Below the pieces are notes generated by a model. That model saw only the letters and a program-made list of their open reading frames with translations, was not told where the DNA came from and did not search any database. From assembly GCA_027924585.1 (NCBI GenBank), contig BSBM01000096.1, positions 6,633,501 to 6,697,500 of the forward strand: a stretch of 64,000 nucleotides of DNA. Reading direction: 5' to 3'. A program made the position numbers and the translations under genes. The stretch comes from Larix kaempferi. Lineage: Eukaryota; Streptophyta; Pinopsida; Pinales; Pinaceae. This document shows, piece by piece, positions 21,576 to 33,432 of the stretch. How positions within the stretch are numbered: the first letter of the stretch is position 1; the number at the start of each line of letters is the position of its first letter.

Positions 21576-22864
21576 CTACATCGCAGCCACATCTACTTCG
21601 GACTCATCCTCTCCTCGCTCCTCCTCTGGATCCTCCTCCTCCCCCTGTCGATCCTGCGCCCTCCTCTCCTCGGCCAATATTGCCACCCGAATCAGAATCG
21701 CCCGCCAATCCCATGGAGCCTCGTGACAAGCCTCGACCACCTCCCACCACCCCTTGTCAGAGACTCCAACCAATAGTCAGTCGAAGGTAACTCGCAAGGA
21801 ATCCAAATTCTCATTTGCATCCCATTGTTGAACCTCCCCCCGATCTAGCAAGGCTGGCAATGTTATGTTCCCCCTACGCTCCCTATGCCCCAGTGGTGGC
21901 TGCGGTCCCACATCTGCATCAAACTAAATCACAAATGGTTAGCATCATAATACATCTCTAACCTCAAAACATCCAATATAAAACAATCAAGAAACCAAAT
22001 ATATACCATCTAGACCCCAAACCTGCCCTGGGGGTCGTGGCGCCTCCGGATCTCGCCGGTAGTCCATCTCGCAATACAGGTAGTCATCAAAAACCATCGG
22101 CATCTGCAGCCACTGCAAATAGATCTCCCACGTAAAATACCACCGCACCTCTCCACCATCCTGCCGGCATATCATCTGACCCCACCGCACCATTCGCGGC
22201 TCCCTCAACCCCCGTCTAGGATCGGCACTCACGACTGCAGTGTTGGAACTCACTCCATGAAGAAAGCAGACAAAAATAACCCATAACAGAACCCCTTTCC
22301 AAATACCTTCACCTCACTCAGCTGCCGCTGAACACAGGTGAGGAATATCTATCCCCAAGCAAAGAAGGTGCCCTTTAATACCCGCTCTATCAACTACATC
22401 TGTCCCCCCGACACCCGGTTGGGCACCTGTGACACCAACACTCGGACCGCACATGTTGCGATCGCTCGAACTGATGGCTCCTATAATTCACAAATCAGAA
22501 GTGCATTTTTATGCACTCTTACCGTAGGGAAGCAGTACCGATCCAGCATCTCCTCCATGTCCACATCTATGGACCTCCATGGCTGGGTATCCGCCACCAT
22601 ACCCAAACAAGGCAGTCTCGTAAAAAATTACACATCTATCATGGTGAGCTCCAGTATCTCCCCCTACACCATGAAGGCCTATATATCAGGCTCCCAGAAT
22701 CCCACCAACTTGTGCAGCAGTAGTACTGTTGAACGCACAATCGGCACCTATGCAAACTTCAACAGCCCGCACAACCCCAAAGTCTCTCGGACATGTTGAT
22801 CATCCCATATGTACTCCATGAGATCGTCAGGTATCTTGCACTCTCACCATAGTACTCTTGGCAT
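21576..22864 (-). pseudogene. Antisense PMD-like gene carried by element B
   Basis: A minus-strand reading of this GC-richer block gives a coherent protein despite stops. In order: KIPDDLMEYIWDDQHVRETL, then LVGFWEPDI-stop-AFMV and a GEILELTMIDV block, which is the core wording of the plant mobile domain (PMD, aminotransferase-like) family as carried by plant transposons. Next come DMEEMLDRYCFP, VRVLVSQVPNRVSGGQM, KGTFFAWG, then VRWGQMICRQDGGEVRWYF, DDYLYCEMDYRRDPEAP and PPGQVWGL. A Glu/Arg-rich tail, EERRAQDRQGEEEDPEEE, ends at TAG 21576-21578. A 93-bp GT-AG interval (21914-22006) looks like a true intron. One frameshift lies near 22240 and at least seven in-frame stops, mostly CAG or CAA turned to TAG or TAA. 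The start at 22864 is a guess. PMD proteins are linked to silencing in plants; a function here is unknown. Confidence 0.62.
21914..22006 (-). other. Probable intron of the antisense gene
   Basis: On the minus strand the 93 bases start GTATATATTTGG and end TTTGATGCAG. They are clearly AT-richer than both sides and contain a branch-like gatgctaac about 30 bases before the AG. Removing them joins GLD to DVGPQPPLGH in one frame, whereas read-through stops within twelve codons. Confidence 0.6.
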
Positions 22865-22934
22865 CTCGTCAAACCCGCAAACGAAAACTCATCAGAACAT
22901 CATCAAATAAACCATCATCCCTCCTGGTATGGCT

Positions 22935-23230
22935 CCACAATCCCGAACCAGATCACGGCTATGGGACCCAATGTCGCAATCCCAAATTGCAGCTATCGGG
23001 ACTACAACCGCGCTCACAGATTGTGCATGTGGGGGCCACAATCGCGATCACAGATCGTGGTTGTCGACGCCACAGCCGCAGTCACAAATCGTAGCTATCC
23101 AGGCCATAGTCACTATCTCGAATCGCGGCTGTGGAGCCCACAACAACGATCCATGATCGCGGCCATCGCCTCGAAACCTGCGATCCACACCCCTCGTGGA
23201 CCGTACCACCCTCCTTGAGGATACACTACC
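22935..23230 (-). repeat. Minisatellite upstream of the antisense gene
   Basis: Units of about 33-36 bp recur seven or eight times, built on cacaatcgcgatcacagatcg and variants with ggctatggacc. It lies between the minus-strand TATA box and the putative start of the antisense gene, so it would be 5' leader of that transcript. Frames on both strands (22929-23156, 22961-23218, 23048-23233) are by-products of the repeat. Confidence 0.65.
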
Positions 23231-23401
23231 CACCTGAATCGAGAAAACATTAAAGGTAGAAGTTCAATGAAAAAATTGCAACTCGCGGAAATAAAATCGA
23301 CTGGTCAGATCGCCCAGAAATGTCAAATCCGCTCTAGCCCATCACACTCTCCTATCAAAATCAACCGTACAAATCACACTTGGCATTATGGGTCCACTTA
23401 C

Positions 23402-23410
23402 TATTTATAG
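23402..23410 (-). promoter_or_regulatory. Minus-strand TATA box, candidate promoter of the antisense gene
   Basis: The minus strand reads CTATAAATAG, about 540 bp upstream of the first plausible ATG of the antisense gene and pointing at it. It is outside the LTRs, so it would give element B a second, internal promoter. Confidence 0.45.
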
Positions 23411-23559
23411 ACAGTTGAATTTTTCTTTGATTCAGCCATTTTGGATCCATACGGAGTCCATTTTCCAAACCGTTTCCACCACTGGAACCAGAATGACGAG
23501 ACCTTCAGAATGGTCGATTCGATTTCTCGTTTTCTCTGAACCCCTTTTTTGGAATTTTT

Positions 23560-23850
23560 TCCATGCACCTCACCATCTCGATTTGTGTGCCACATTGGCA
23601 GTTATCCATTTTTAGCATTCCTTATACCATCGGATTCAGTTTTCTGAGCACGTGATGATGCTTGAGATCATTTCTCGCTCTCACCTCCAGGTTTTTTGGG
23701 CATTTTTCACCAACCCCTAGTCATCTTGGTTTGCTTGCCACCTCGACCGTTATCCATTTTTGACATTTTTTATATCACCAGATTCACTTTTCCACACTCG
23801 TGATGACGCTTGAGATTATTTCTCGCTGTCATAGTCACCTCTTTTTTGAC
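23560..23850. repeat. Direct duplication of about 170 bp in the tail of element B
   Basis: Two neighbouring copies share tgccac-t-g-c-gttatccatttttg, ttttttata-ca-c-gattca-ttt and cgtgatgacgcttgagat-atttctcgct. They lie directly upstream, on the minus strand, of the TATA box at 23402. Could be promoter-proximal repeats or merely tail repeats. Confidence 0.55.
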
Positions 23851-24169
23851 ATTTTGTCTGTCCACCACGCAACTGCGGTCTGCAAGCCACATCGACCGCC
23901 ATCACTTTACACTTGCCTTGCCACTGCAAGCATATCCATGAACTTTCCGCTCCCTTCATACTACAGTTATTTCATTATTTTTCCACCATTCACCATCCCG
24001 CAAGGAAGCACCATCAGTGTTCCCCCCCAACCCTCATTCTTGGTTCTCATCGATGTCCCTTGATTGAACACTCTCTCCTTGCTTGTTCATTCCTTTTGTT
24101 CAGTATAATTTTATCCCTTTTCAGGTCGGACAAGTCCTTTATGAAAAAGGAACTTAGGGAGTTCTGTTA

Positions 24170-24640
24170 AGCTTTTTTCTGACTCCCAAAAGAAAGAAAA
24201 GAACATCGAGCAATCTTGCTTCCTTTCATGCTTATTAAAGTACCTAAAAGAGCGTCTATCTAGTATAAGTTTAGCCCTTTTTCAGACCTGGTAGACTAAT
24301 TACGAAAAAGAAATACTCTAGTCACACTGGCTAGAAGAGTTCTTCATTGCATCCTTTTATGCTTTTTCGGGCCTTGGAGACTAACACATGAAAAAGAACC
24401 CCCCTGGAGTCTTCTTATTGCTTTTAGACTCTCTAAAATTGAAAGCAAGCACCATCCTAGGCTAGTACAAATCCACAAGACGATACCATTCCATTATTTT
24501 AGAGTCTTCTTATCGCTTTCAGACTCCTTAAAATTGAAAGCAATCATGAGCATGAACTGTCCTGGGCTTGTATCAATCCACATGACAGTACCATTTTGAG
24601 CACACTTCTATCCCTTCTTCAAGTTCTTTAAACCATGAAG
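24170..24640. repeat. Short imperfect repeats in the tail of element B
   Basis: The phrase tcttcttatcgctttcagactccttaaaattgaaagcaa occurs near 24410 and 24505, and related phrases with cagacc-g-agactaa-acgaaaaagaa occur near 24120, 24285 and 24375. Several contain self-complementary parts (ctttcagactc...aaattgaaagc). The remaining tail, 24641-25831, has no coding region that I recognise. Confidence 0.5.
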
Positions 24641-25831
24641 AAGCCCCCACTGGTACCTCTCACCACTATGATCAATCATCTCGGCAACACCCCCAATAAG
24701 GTTTCCTTTGTTAGGAGTATTCTACGATATACCACCCTCAAAGTCTCCTGCCATCCTACACCAACTTGAGTATCCTTGATTCCGGTCACAATCCCTGGTC
24801 CCTTAAAGCTATGATCCCCTTCCCACCAGTCAGTTTCATATGCTGCTCGATCACCCCCTCCATCATACTCTAAACAAAGGAATTTTGAGTCCCCCCTCCC
24901 ACTGACCCATGTTCCCTACCCTCACAGTATGTCAGTTACACATCCAGTCCTGTCACCTCTTGGTTATCCACCTCATGCTCCTATCAAGGAAACATCATTG
25001 CCTTGTTAGTTGCAGGTCTCCCTCTGTCGACGATAGCCCTTCTATTCCATAGGATAGGCCTAGAGGTCCCTGCGCCTTGGACTCATAACCATCTATGGTG
25101 AGTGCCTACGGACCATTTTGAGTGGATTCATCAATGCCTTTCCGAATGGTTGCTTCTCACATGCTCGACTTCAACACCTTGATCGCATCGTTGAGATTCG
25201 TGTAGGGTAAATGTCCCTTAAGTTATTGGTCGAATACCCTGGACTTCCCCCGACTCTAGCACATTGGTGAGTCACTTTGGAACATCCAAGTATATTTTCC
25301 CAGGGATACTCGGGTTGCGTTGGTGATAGTATTCTGAGGCCACCCACTCAAATGCTTCCTTGAGTACCTAGTATAGATATAGTCCAGTGTACCATTGAGG
25401 GTATGACTCCCCGTCATTATGATCCAACAGCTCATTAGTTCCTTTGGTACCCCACTCAACAACAATATTATTATTCCAGTGTATCAGTTCTTCAGCTCAG
25501 CCATGGTCAAACCAACAGTATGTCCCAGATTTGTGTCCCCTTTGGACCCTTATGATGTATAGAGTAGTTCTCCATGTATCTTTCAAGTCCCCTTTTTGGG
25601 CCTCATTGTTATTTTATATATCTTGATACGAGCATGGGTATGCCCACCTCGTCCATATATCGAGATTATGCCTCATTCATTGTTGAGGTCATGTGTTTTC
25701 AATTTTTGCAGTTGCTTCAGGACCACTGCTCCGGTCTCCAGTTCGTTTCTTCTCTTCTCCACACCCCAAGAAAACCATAAAAGACCTATGATGTCTATCG
25801 ACCATATGATGAGCTCCATCCCTCACACATC

Positions 25832-25842
25832 AGGGGGCAATC
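25832..25842 (+). other. Polypurine tract of element B
   Basis: The bases agggggcaatc lie directly before TGTTAACACC of the 3' LTR, the plus-strand priming position. Confidence 0.6.
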
Positions 25843-26612
25843 TGTTAACACCTAAAAAGTGCTCATTACCTCATCTCCCTCACCACATGACTCATTTGTC
25901 TATTTTTCACACCATCTTTGCCTCCAAAACCTCAAAAAACCATTGAAAAGCGACCAAAAGGCCAAAAAATCCCTTTTTCCCCAAAAAATAATTTAAATTT
26001 CCTCAAAAGATAGCAAAAACCCTTTAAAAGGGCCCTAAATCCTCAAAAATCAAATAAAAGGGAATAAAAAATATAAAAAAGAGGAAAAAGAGGGAAAAAG
26101 AAAGCAAAAACCCTAAACCATTGACCTAAACAATATGGTGCCAAAAACCATAGGTCAATACTCCACCATTAAAAACCTATAAATAGGTGATGGAAGCTCC
26201 CCATTTCATATCCACAATCTATCCTATCCTCACTCTACCAAAATCACTCTTGAAACCCTAGCTTACCATTTGAGCTAGCTTCCCATTTGAGTGCCCCTTT
26301 TTGCCCATTATTGAAACACCTTGGAGAAGGAGAAGGAACCCATTGGAGCACAGAAGTAGCCCTCCCGGACTACTGCAAGAGCTCCACCAACCTCAAACAT
26401 TTGAGGTAAATGTAACTTTGTTCTCATTTTTAATACAAAAGAAAATTTTCTATTATATTATTGTCTTTTTATTTTCTATTGATGCACATGATAGATTAGA
26501 TTTTACCTTGTTTTACTATCAAGTTTTACTGTTTTACTTAGCTGCTACTAAGGAGGCCCTTCTCCTTAGTAGGTGCTCATTTGTACAAGCTAGGGTGAAA
26601 AACCTAGCTATA
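25843..26612 (+). repeat. 3' LTR of element B
   Basis: It begins TGTTAACACC and ends CTAGCTATA; the terminal CA has become TA. It is the partner of 3248-3992, with a TATA box at 26178-26185. The target copy gtttc follows at 26613-26617. Confidence 0.92.
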
Positions 26613-26617
26613 GTTTC

Positions 26618-27110
26618 TTTCATGTCGAGGATGTGATGGAGATTATTGAGTGGGAAACAAGTTTCTTTGTTGAAAATTGACCCCAAATCAAATCCACTAG
26701 GGAAACAAGTTTATTTGTTGAAAATATAGAGTCAAGAACCATAATAACAATATCCAAAGCTAAGGTAAATCTTATTTCTCCCATAGCATACATTAGTCCC
26801 GTCTGGAAAAAGAGGAAAAAAATGATTCCTCAATATATGTGCATTAGCTAAGAATTTTTTGCAAAAAGCCCATCATTGTTAGAGGTTTTATCTCGTCTCA
26901 AGGAATTGTACACAGTAGACCAATTGAGCATTCACATCTATCCCCTTTAAACCTTCATACCTATCATAATCCAACATGTAGTGTGTGCTCCCCCTTGAGG
27001 TCTCCTACACCCGCTAAAACCCCACATTTCGTTCATAATTTCACTATACATCATCCCTTTTCCATTGTCCTCCATATTCCCTCTCTGCACCCGTCTCCCA
27101 TCGGTCATAC
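26618..27110. other. No gene recognised
   Basis: This is the right flank of the element B insertion, originally joined to 3242. It is AT-rich, with a partly repeated ggaaacaagtttctttgttgaaaat phrase near 26655 and 26700. I see nothing else. Confidence 0.5.
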
Positions 27111-27144
27111 GTAGTTGTCTGTCCAAAAGCCTAATATGGTGGCC

Positions 27145-27807
27145 TCTAATAGGGCCAACCCAAGGTTGTTGGCCAAATTTAAGCCATTGGTCCTACCTCT
27201 TGCACACCAACTAGGTGCCCTACTTGAGGGATATCTCAAGGTTCTCCCTAAGTTCATTGAAGAAAATGGAGTTTCAACCAAAGAACACCTTGATCCCTTT
27301 TAAGACTACACCGATCATCTTGTAATAGAAGAAAAATATGTGTTCCTTAGAATGTTTAGACACTCTCTACAAGGGGAGCCCAGGAAATGGTTCAAAGGAT
27401 TTCCCGACAAATCCATAACTTGTTGGGTGTATTTCATGGAACAATTTATGAGAGAATGAGGTTTAAAAGAAAATATTGAGCAAACAACAAACCAATTGGA
27501 AGGTTTAAAGAAAAAGGATGATGAGATGGACATAGATTTCCTCGCAAGTAGGAGCAATTCATGCCTTTCCTTTGTAAATACTGCTACATCTTTAGATACC
27601 TCTATTGATATTGTGTCTAAGTGTTCTCTTAGATTAAAAAAGAGAAGGCATATATGCAGAGGAAAATGTGTAGATAATGTTTTGGAAATAGAATATTGCA
27701 TGCAATCCATCCTTACTAGGCCAGCATACATCAAAATAACTATGGACCATGAAGACTCCATATGTGTTTGGATGGAGAATGATTTGTATAAATTTAAGAA
27801 GCCATGA
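27145..27807 (+). pseudogene. Stranded gag relic (gypsy type)
   Basis: The readable part matches the retrotransposon gag core: LPKFIEENGVSTKEHLDPF-stop-DYTDHL, then VFLRMFRHSLQGEPRKWFKG, SITCWVYFMEQFMRE-stop-GLKENIEQ. Both stops fit C-to-T or G-to-A changes (Q and W codons expected). After about 27490 the frame stays open to 27807 but is no longer recognisable. No LTR, RT or integrase belonging to it was found nearby. It differs in wording from the gags of B, D and E, so it represents another family. Confidence 0.6.
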
Positions 27808-29149
27808 AAGCGTTACAAATTGGTAAACCATACAACCCTATATCATACCTATTTGCGGGTCTAGTATGATTGTGCCATTCATGTTCATATTGTTGAACAA
27901 GTTGATGTCCCAACTAGGTTTAGTTTTTCTAGAGCTCATCCTTTGTTCATTAGAAATATACTAAACCACCTTTTAGTTCACCAAATGCTCTAGATACAAA
28001 ACACCTCATCATTATCATTCATACACAAACCTGACAACATTTTTAAGCTACATACCTGGTCTCATTGGAAATATCTTGTCACTTGACGAACTCCTATGCA
28101 TGTTAGTTTAGGTAGGAAGGTTCCCATTTCTAGTTAATTGTAGTTTGTTATTTTCATTTCACATCCCATTAATTTATTTTGTTTTTCATTTTTCTCCTAA
28201 AACAAACTCCTATATTAATTGTCTACTAAATCCAAAACCAAATAGATGTTATGGAACTGGTATGCTATCCCGAGAGAATAGATGTTGGATTCTTAGCACC
28301 TTACAAGGAGGGGTTATCCCACAAAAGGAGACAATTTTTTTCGCTTTCTCAGTCCCCACCATCACCATCAATGTTATACAACTTGGCAAAGATCATTGCT
28401 AGGTTTCCAGAGAGAGTATGGAACCAATGGTCAAGACTATATAATTTCAACCACCAAGAAAAGATATGATCCATCCATGCGATTTGAAAATTTAAAAGGA
28501 GTAAGTAGGCGATAGCCTTGCGTAGACAGTTATGGTCGAATCTTGCAACTTCTAAGAACAGATCTAAGTCATTGGAGGCTTCAAAATATGTTGAGGACTT
28601 AAAGTTGTCTCGTTGAAAACAGAGATTGAGCTACATAGATGATCGAGTATGGATCTAGACCGTTAGAGGCCTTCATAATTATAGTTGAGATAGTAGGTGG
28701 CCCTTCTGGTGGAAACTCAGATACAATGTTCCATATTCCCAAATGAATCATGACCATTGGAGGTATTACAACAAGCAGTTAGGTTAAGAAAAATTATTCA
28801 CCACCAATGACCAATATTAGGGGTCAAGAACAAATTCCAATTGTGGGAGGTATGAAAGTTATGGACTAAATTCAATATATTTTTACTATTCATGGCTTGG
28901 ATCCAGTGGATCATTTTGACATTGGCACCAAATCATCCCATTCCTGATAAAGTAAGAATCTTTTTCTAATTGTAATTAACCATTTTTCATTTTCAGAAAA
29001 GTAACTAATTAGAAAATTGTGACAGTAAGTTGCCAAAATTGAGGTACGATCATTGCTGCTAGATCAGCTCTTCTATGATTGAAATATGTTCGTATTGAAA
29101 ATGTAGAAGAGAATCCTCAGCAACTTCAGATGTTATTAAAAAACTAGTA
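27808..29149. other. No gene recognised; possible continuation of the gag relic
   Basis: At 28560-28860 there is a weak periodicity of about 93 bp, with phrases such as atc-a-accattggaggtatt near 28570, 28665, 28755 and 28845. No domain could be read on either strand. Confidence 0.35.
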
Positions 29150-29305
29150 AAATTTCGAATTTTAGGAGGGATTGTATTCCACCCCTAAAAGTCACTTTAA
29201 ATGGGGCGGTTTTGGATTTGGAGGAGGTATTTACAAAACTACCCCCAATAGCACTGATGCTAAAACTCTATACTTTTAGGGGAATCTTTGGAAGAGATCA
29301 AAACC
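29150..29305. repeat. G/C-run repeat tract, left part
   Basis: Units with alternating runs such as ccaccccta, ggggcggtttt, actacccccaa and ttttagggg occur here. The same tract continues at 42803-43218 and 52298-52420. The left edge of element D cuts it; aaacc at 29301-29305 is the left target copy. Confidence 0.6.
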
Positions 29306-32300
29306 TATAACATCCCATAACTTACCAATAATTTAAAAAATTTAAAAATAGCAGTAATTATTGAATTTGTTAATGCGGAACATATAATAATAGTTAAATC
29401 TCTTAACTAGGATAATTAATAACGACGACACATCGAATTTCTCAAAACAAAATATGATGCTAGTTGTAATTGCTAATGCAAACTAAATGGATGCTAATCT
29501 CTTTAACAAAGGACATTTTACGATCATAACACAAGAATACATCTTCATATCTGCTTAAGTTTTAAATGTAACTATATACTATACATAGGTTTGTATTAAT
29601 ATAATTTTCTTGGTAATGTGCTGACAGTTTGTTTTGAATGATGTCAAAGGGGTCCTACGAGGTAACCTGAGGTTTACTTAGCTACGTTTAGCTAAGGCAT
29701 TTGAATCTTGTTTCCATGTGCAGAATGCAGGTAAGAAATTTTATGACAAACTTGAGTTAAGAGTACATGTGTCTTTCAATTCATCGTCAATGTAATATGA
29801 AAAATACTAAGTACTTCCTTGCAAAACAAGTTGTTGGAGGTATAGATATTTTGGTTTCAAATCTCGTTTATGTGCTAGCTTACAAAATTTTCAGTGTTAT
29901 TAAAATCACGTCGTCATTTTTGTTTTTACATTGCTATATTTATCATCCATGAAAAATATCCTAATATGACTATTATCATTAACATCAAGCGGTGATACCA
30001 TTGTCCATTTGTAACTTTATTTGAAATCTTGTGAATATAGTGCTTATGCTATTTCAAAATGAACTAGCATTATATTGTGCACCAACAAAACTTAGACTAT
30101 ACCTAAAGTCTCACATTTATCAATTGATTAACAATACATGGCTAATGCATGAAAATATATAAACTTTACCCTATATGGCTATACATATACTATAGAGAAG
30201 AAGTTATACCATCTATAGTAACTATGCATTCATGCACCATACATTGGCATATATTACAATTATCATGATGCCTAAAATAATATTTAGGGACTATTATGAA
30301 ATGTGAACTATGAACCTAAACATTGCAATGATTATGATCGTGATAGGTATTAAATCTTCGGTTCTTGGCATGCTTTCGATCTGTCGATATCTGGTCTTAG
30401 CATTTATGTTTCCTACCTGCTAAGTGAAATGGAAGCTTAGTTGGATGGTCTTCACGTGGAATAGCTTACAATAATGCACCAACTGATGCTAAGATGTTCT
30501 ATACAATAGCCCTTGGTTTGATGATTTGGTTACTTGGTAGATGCAATAATCAATGTGGTATTGATTGCAATGATCTCTTCAATCTCAACGTGCTGGATTG
30601 GCATCTATTCCACGATTTCGAACTTTAGACCTGTGAGAAAAAGTTATATGTTACAAGCTTATGATCCTTGTGAAATAGAGCCATGACAAAGCCATTGAAA
30701 TTGTGGGGAGGTTTCTCTGTCTGTTTAGTTGAGTGTAATTCAAACTGGAGTTCGATTCTCCTATTCATAAAATGGTTCTCTGAATTTGAACTCATATTTG
30801 CTGCAATTCCTCTAAGACCTTGTTTTTGTGTTGGTGTGAGGTGTCTAAGTCCAGTAGCTTCGACGCTAAGGTAATTTTTCAATGATAGTGGCAGTAATAC
30901 TGTAATGTTTTAAGTTATACCTACATTTTTCTTGTTTTAACCTTTTCAAACTGTAACAGGCAGGTGATACTTCATTGGAGGGTTTCTATGAACAAAAATC
31001 GGAATGAGGATGCTGCAACAACCTTCTGGTAAGCCTCGGTGGTTCTTAAAACCTCGTAGGTACCTTTGGCATGGTTAGTTAGTGAATACAGTGTGACGAG
31101 AGTTGGAAATATGACCCTGTTCAAAGTAATGGCCAAGTTTAAGTTTTATATTGAACTGTAATGTAAGAGGATAAACCCTCAGTTTTTAAGTTGCTATTCA
31201 GCTCAATAATGATTTGTTGCTTTGTTTAAAAATGACCTTGAACTTGTTTTTGTGATATTGGTTGTTAAGGGAATGACCCTATGTGATTTTGGAACCTTGA
31301 AAAGTCTTCAATGTAAACTCTGTAAAATTTTAACTATACTATTGAACATGAAATTCTAAAGTTGAGGGTTCACTTGCTTCTGTAAAACAATGGAACGTCT
31401 TATATTGAAATGTTATAAATTTGTTTAAATAATGGTTTGAGAAATTGTTTGTATAAATTGTTGATTTGGTTTAGAACAACGAAAATTGTCTTAGGTCGAG
31501 AGTTGTAGGTTGCACGTCTGTTGGCAGATAAACCATGTACTTCGTATCGCTTTTTAAATTTAAGTTTGAAAGAATGATGTTGTAAAACGTGGTCTGTCAT
31601 GTGTTTTAGAATGGCTATATGCCACAGGGTTCGATCTTGTTTCAACGAATGAAACCCTACCCTGTAGGTTTTGTTGGTAACCCTGATTGTACTAAGAATT
31701 CAAACCCGAGAACTGGTCCTTAACTTCTGCATCTAAAGGTTTCTACATTGTTTATGTTTCTTGTTAGGGTTTGATAGATAACGATACAAAAAAATAATGC
31801 CTTCTGTTAAGTGATGTTAAGTGCTTTGTTAGTATTCTCAACACGAAAATAGATAGTAAGGTGAAATAAAATATTGTTTAGGGTTTGGAACCCATGTCTA
31901 CTATAGCTTTAGAAATCTTATATGTTGTTGCCATGAATGGCTTGATCTGAAAATTATTGAACTGTATACTAAATGAATGTTTAGAATCTAGGGTTTGCAA
32001 AATCTTAGGGTTTTGGTTTTTATAGTGAAAGTATTTATATTTAATGATTGAAATCTATACTAGATCAAAATGTGATAATTAGTGATGAAAATAATAAGTG
32101 TTTACTTATCATTTGTAAGTATCACTCTGTATAGAGAATAATTGCAGCTGCTATATTTATAGAATATAAAATGCTTGAAGACATTGGATTTATAATATTG
32201 GAATGCATATTATTACCATCCGGAAATAGATGGAGTTGAATTGGAAAATCTAGATCTGTGTAGATATAAAAGTGTTTTTCTTTTATTATGAAGTAGAGGA

Positions 32301-33392
32301 AATGCTATACATATGTTTATACTATGCTGTACTATTTCCTGAGTTTTAGACATAATATTGAAATGGTACAATTTAAAAGAAATACTACTATGTTTATCTT
32401 TTCATTCAAATGGCATTCTTCCTATTACTCATCTCTATTAATTTAACTTTTCTATACTAGAGTACTATATAGATAACAATATGGGAAAAATACAGAAAAG
32501 AATTTAATCATTCCTCTAATTTACTTAGTCATCCTTCAATCATATCATCTTTAAGTCAGAAAATAAAATAGTTTCTTCTATATAGTTGTAAATAATAGTT
32601 CTACCATGCAAAAAATCATTTAACTGTAAACAATAAGTCAGAACAGTAGAACCTGATTGACTCTAGAAGAAACAAACAACCCAAGGAACCTGTTCCACCC
32701 AACCTATTCCTGAAGACAGCCAAATTACATGCCTTAGGACCTCCGAGCCTGTTCACTGAACCACCAGGAAGAAGAAGAGTTTGTAGAAGCCTTAGTTCAT
32801 CAACTTGCAGTAAAATATAGATCATCCAGTCATAAAGACTCAGTCATCAAAGAGACCTTCACCATCACCTCTGGTTTCCTTCTCAGAATAACTAGTAGAT
32901 TCACAATGCAATCCCACTTAACCTCCCTATTCAAATCTCTCAGTGAGCACCTGATACACTTGAGGAAATATTTCTGTAGAAAATATTGTGGAGCTCCCTA
33001 CTCAATTCGAATTGCCTTATCTAGGATGCCTAGGCCTTTTAGTGGTTAACTTGGTCATTAATGAGATACCAGCTCTCTTCCACCTACCTGGGGGATAATT
33101 CCACAAATTTAGGGGTAGTTGTCCCATAACCAACAACTAGTGGTGGAGTGCAAATGCTACCATCTGTCCCATGCCTTCTAATAGCTTTCATTTCTCCTAG
33201 TGGGTCAGTGAACACTCATTTAACAATTCCCTTGGGTGTTTGTCTCCTGTTTAATTTATTAAATAATAATAATAAGTCATTACAATCATCCTTGACCAGA
33301 TTTGGTCATAATTACAAAACTTTGTAATTAAAATTTAACATAATGTTTTTTAAAAATAAGATAATTAGTCTTCAGAATTTGGGTAGGTGACA
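29306..33392 (-). repeat. 3' LTR of element D (4,087 bp)
   Basis: It aligns end to end with 38250-42802. Its outer end reads TATAACATCCC where the partner has TGTAACATCCC, so the terminal TG is mutated. The inner end is GGGTAGGTGACA. It lacks the 285-bp MITE and a further segment of about 174 bp that are present in the partner. Small frames inside (29767-29952, 30625-30882, 31400-31645) have no known motif; the first has a homologue at 38709-38936 simply because the LTRs are copies. Confidence 0.93.
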
Positions 33393-33405
33393 TACACCCC
33401 CCCTT
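33393..33405 (-). other. Polypurine tract of element D
   Basis: The minus strand reads aagggggggtgta immediately before the 3' LTR start. Confidence 0.7.
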
Positions 33406-33432
33406 AAATCTCAACATCATCCTCGATGGTGT

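Larger units (their letters stand above)
3248..26612 (+). mobile_element. Element B: Tat/Ogre-like Ty3/gypsy LTR retrotransposon with nested copia
   Basis: The LTRs are 3248-3992 and 25843-26612, flanked by the 5-bp duplication gtttc at 3243-3247 and 26613-26617. A gypsy primer-binding-like site follows the 5' LTR and a purine tract precedes the 3' LTR. The span is 23.4 kb, or about 15.4 kb without the copia element at 5355-13299. Internal order on the plus strand is leader, gag, protease, linker with two zinc knuckles, RT, RNase H, integrase and archaeal-like RNase H. An antisense PMD-like gene and a 2.5-kb repeat-rich tail follow. The 3' LTR ends in TA instead of CA. The RT wording WGTFSYRVMPFGLKN and the integrase-region wording CGGHFSG are those of the plant Tat lineage. 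All coding parts carry stops or frameshifts. Confidence 0.9.

Noticed and set aside
22235-22317. An 83-bp GT-AG interval in the antisense gene as an intron
   Set aside because: The interval continues the protein wording in frame (FGKGFCYGLFLSAFFM, VPTLQS), so it is coding, followed by a frameshift near 22240.
22481-22522. A 42-bp GT-AG interval in the antisense PMD-like gene as a second intron
   Set aside because: It is a multiple of three, reads as plausible coding sequence with a single stop at its end, and is shorter than normal plant introns. Ordinary decay explains it better.
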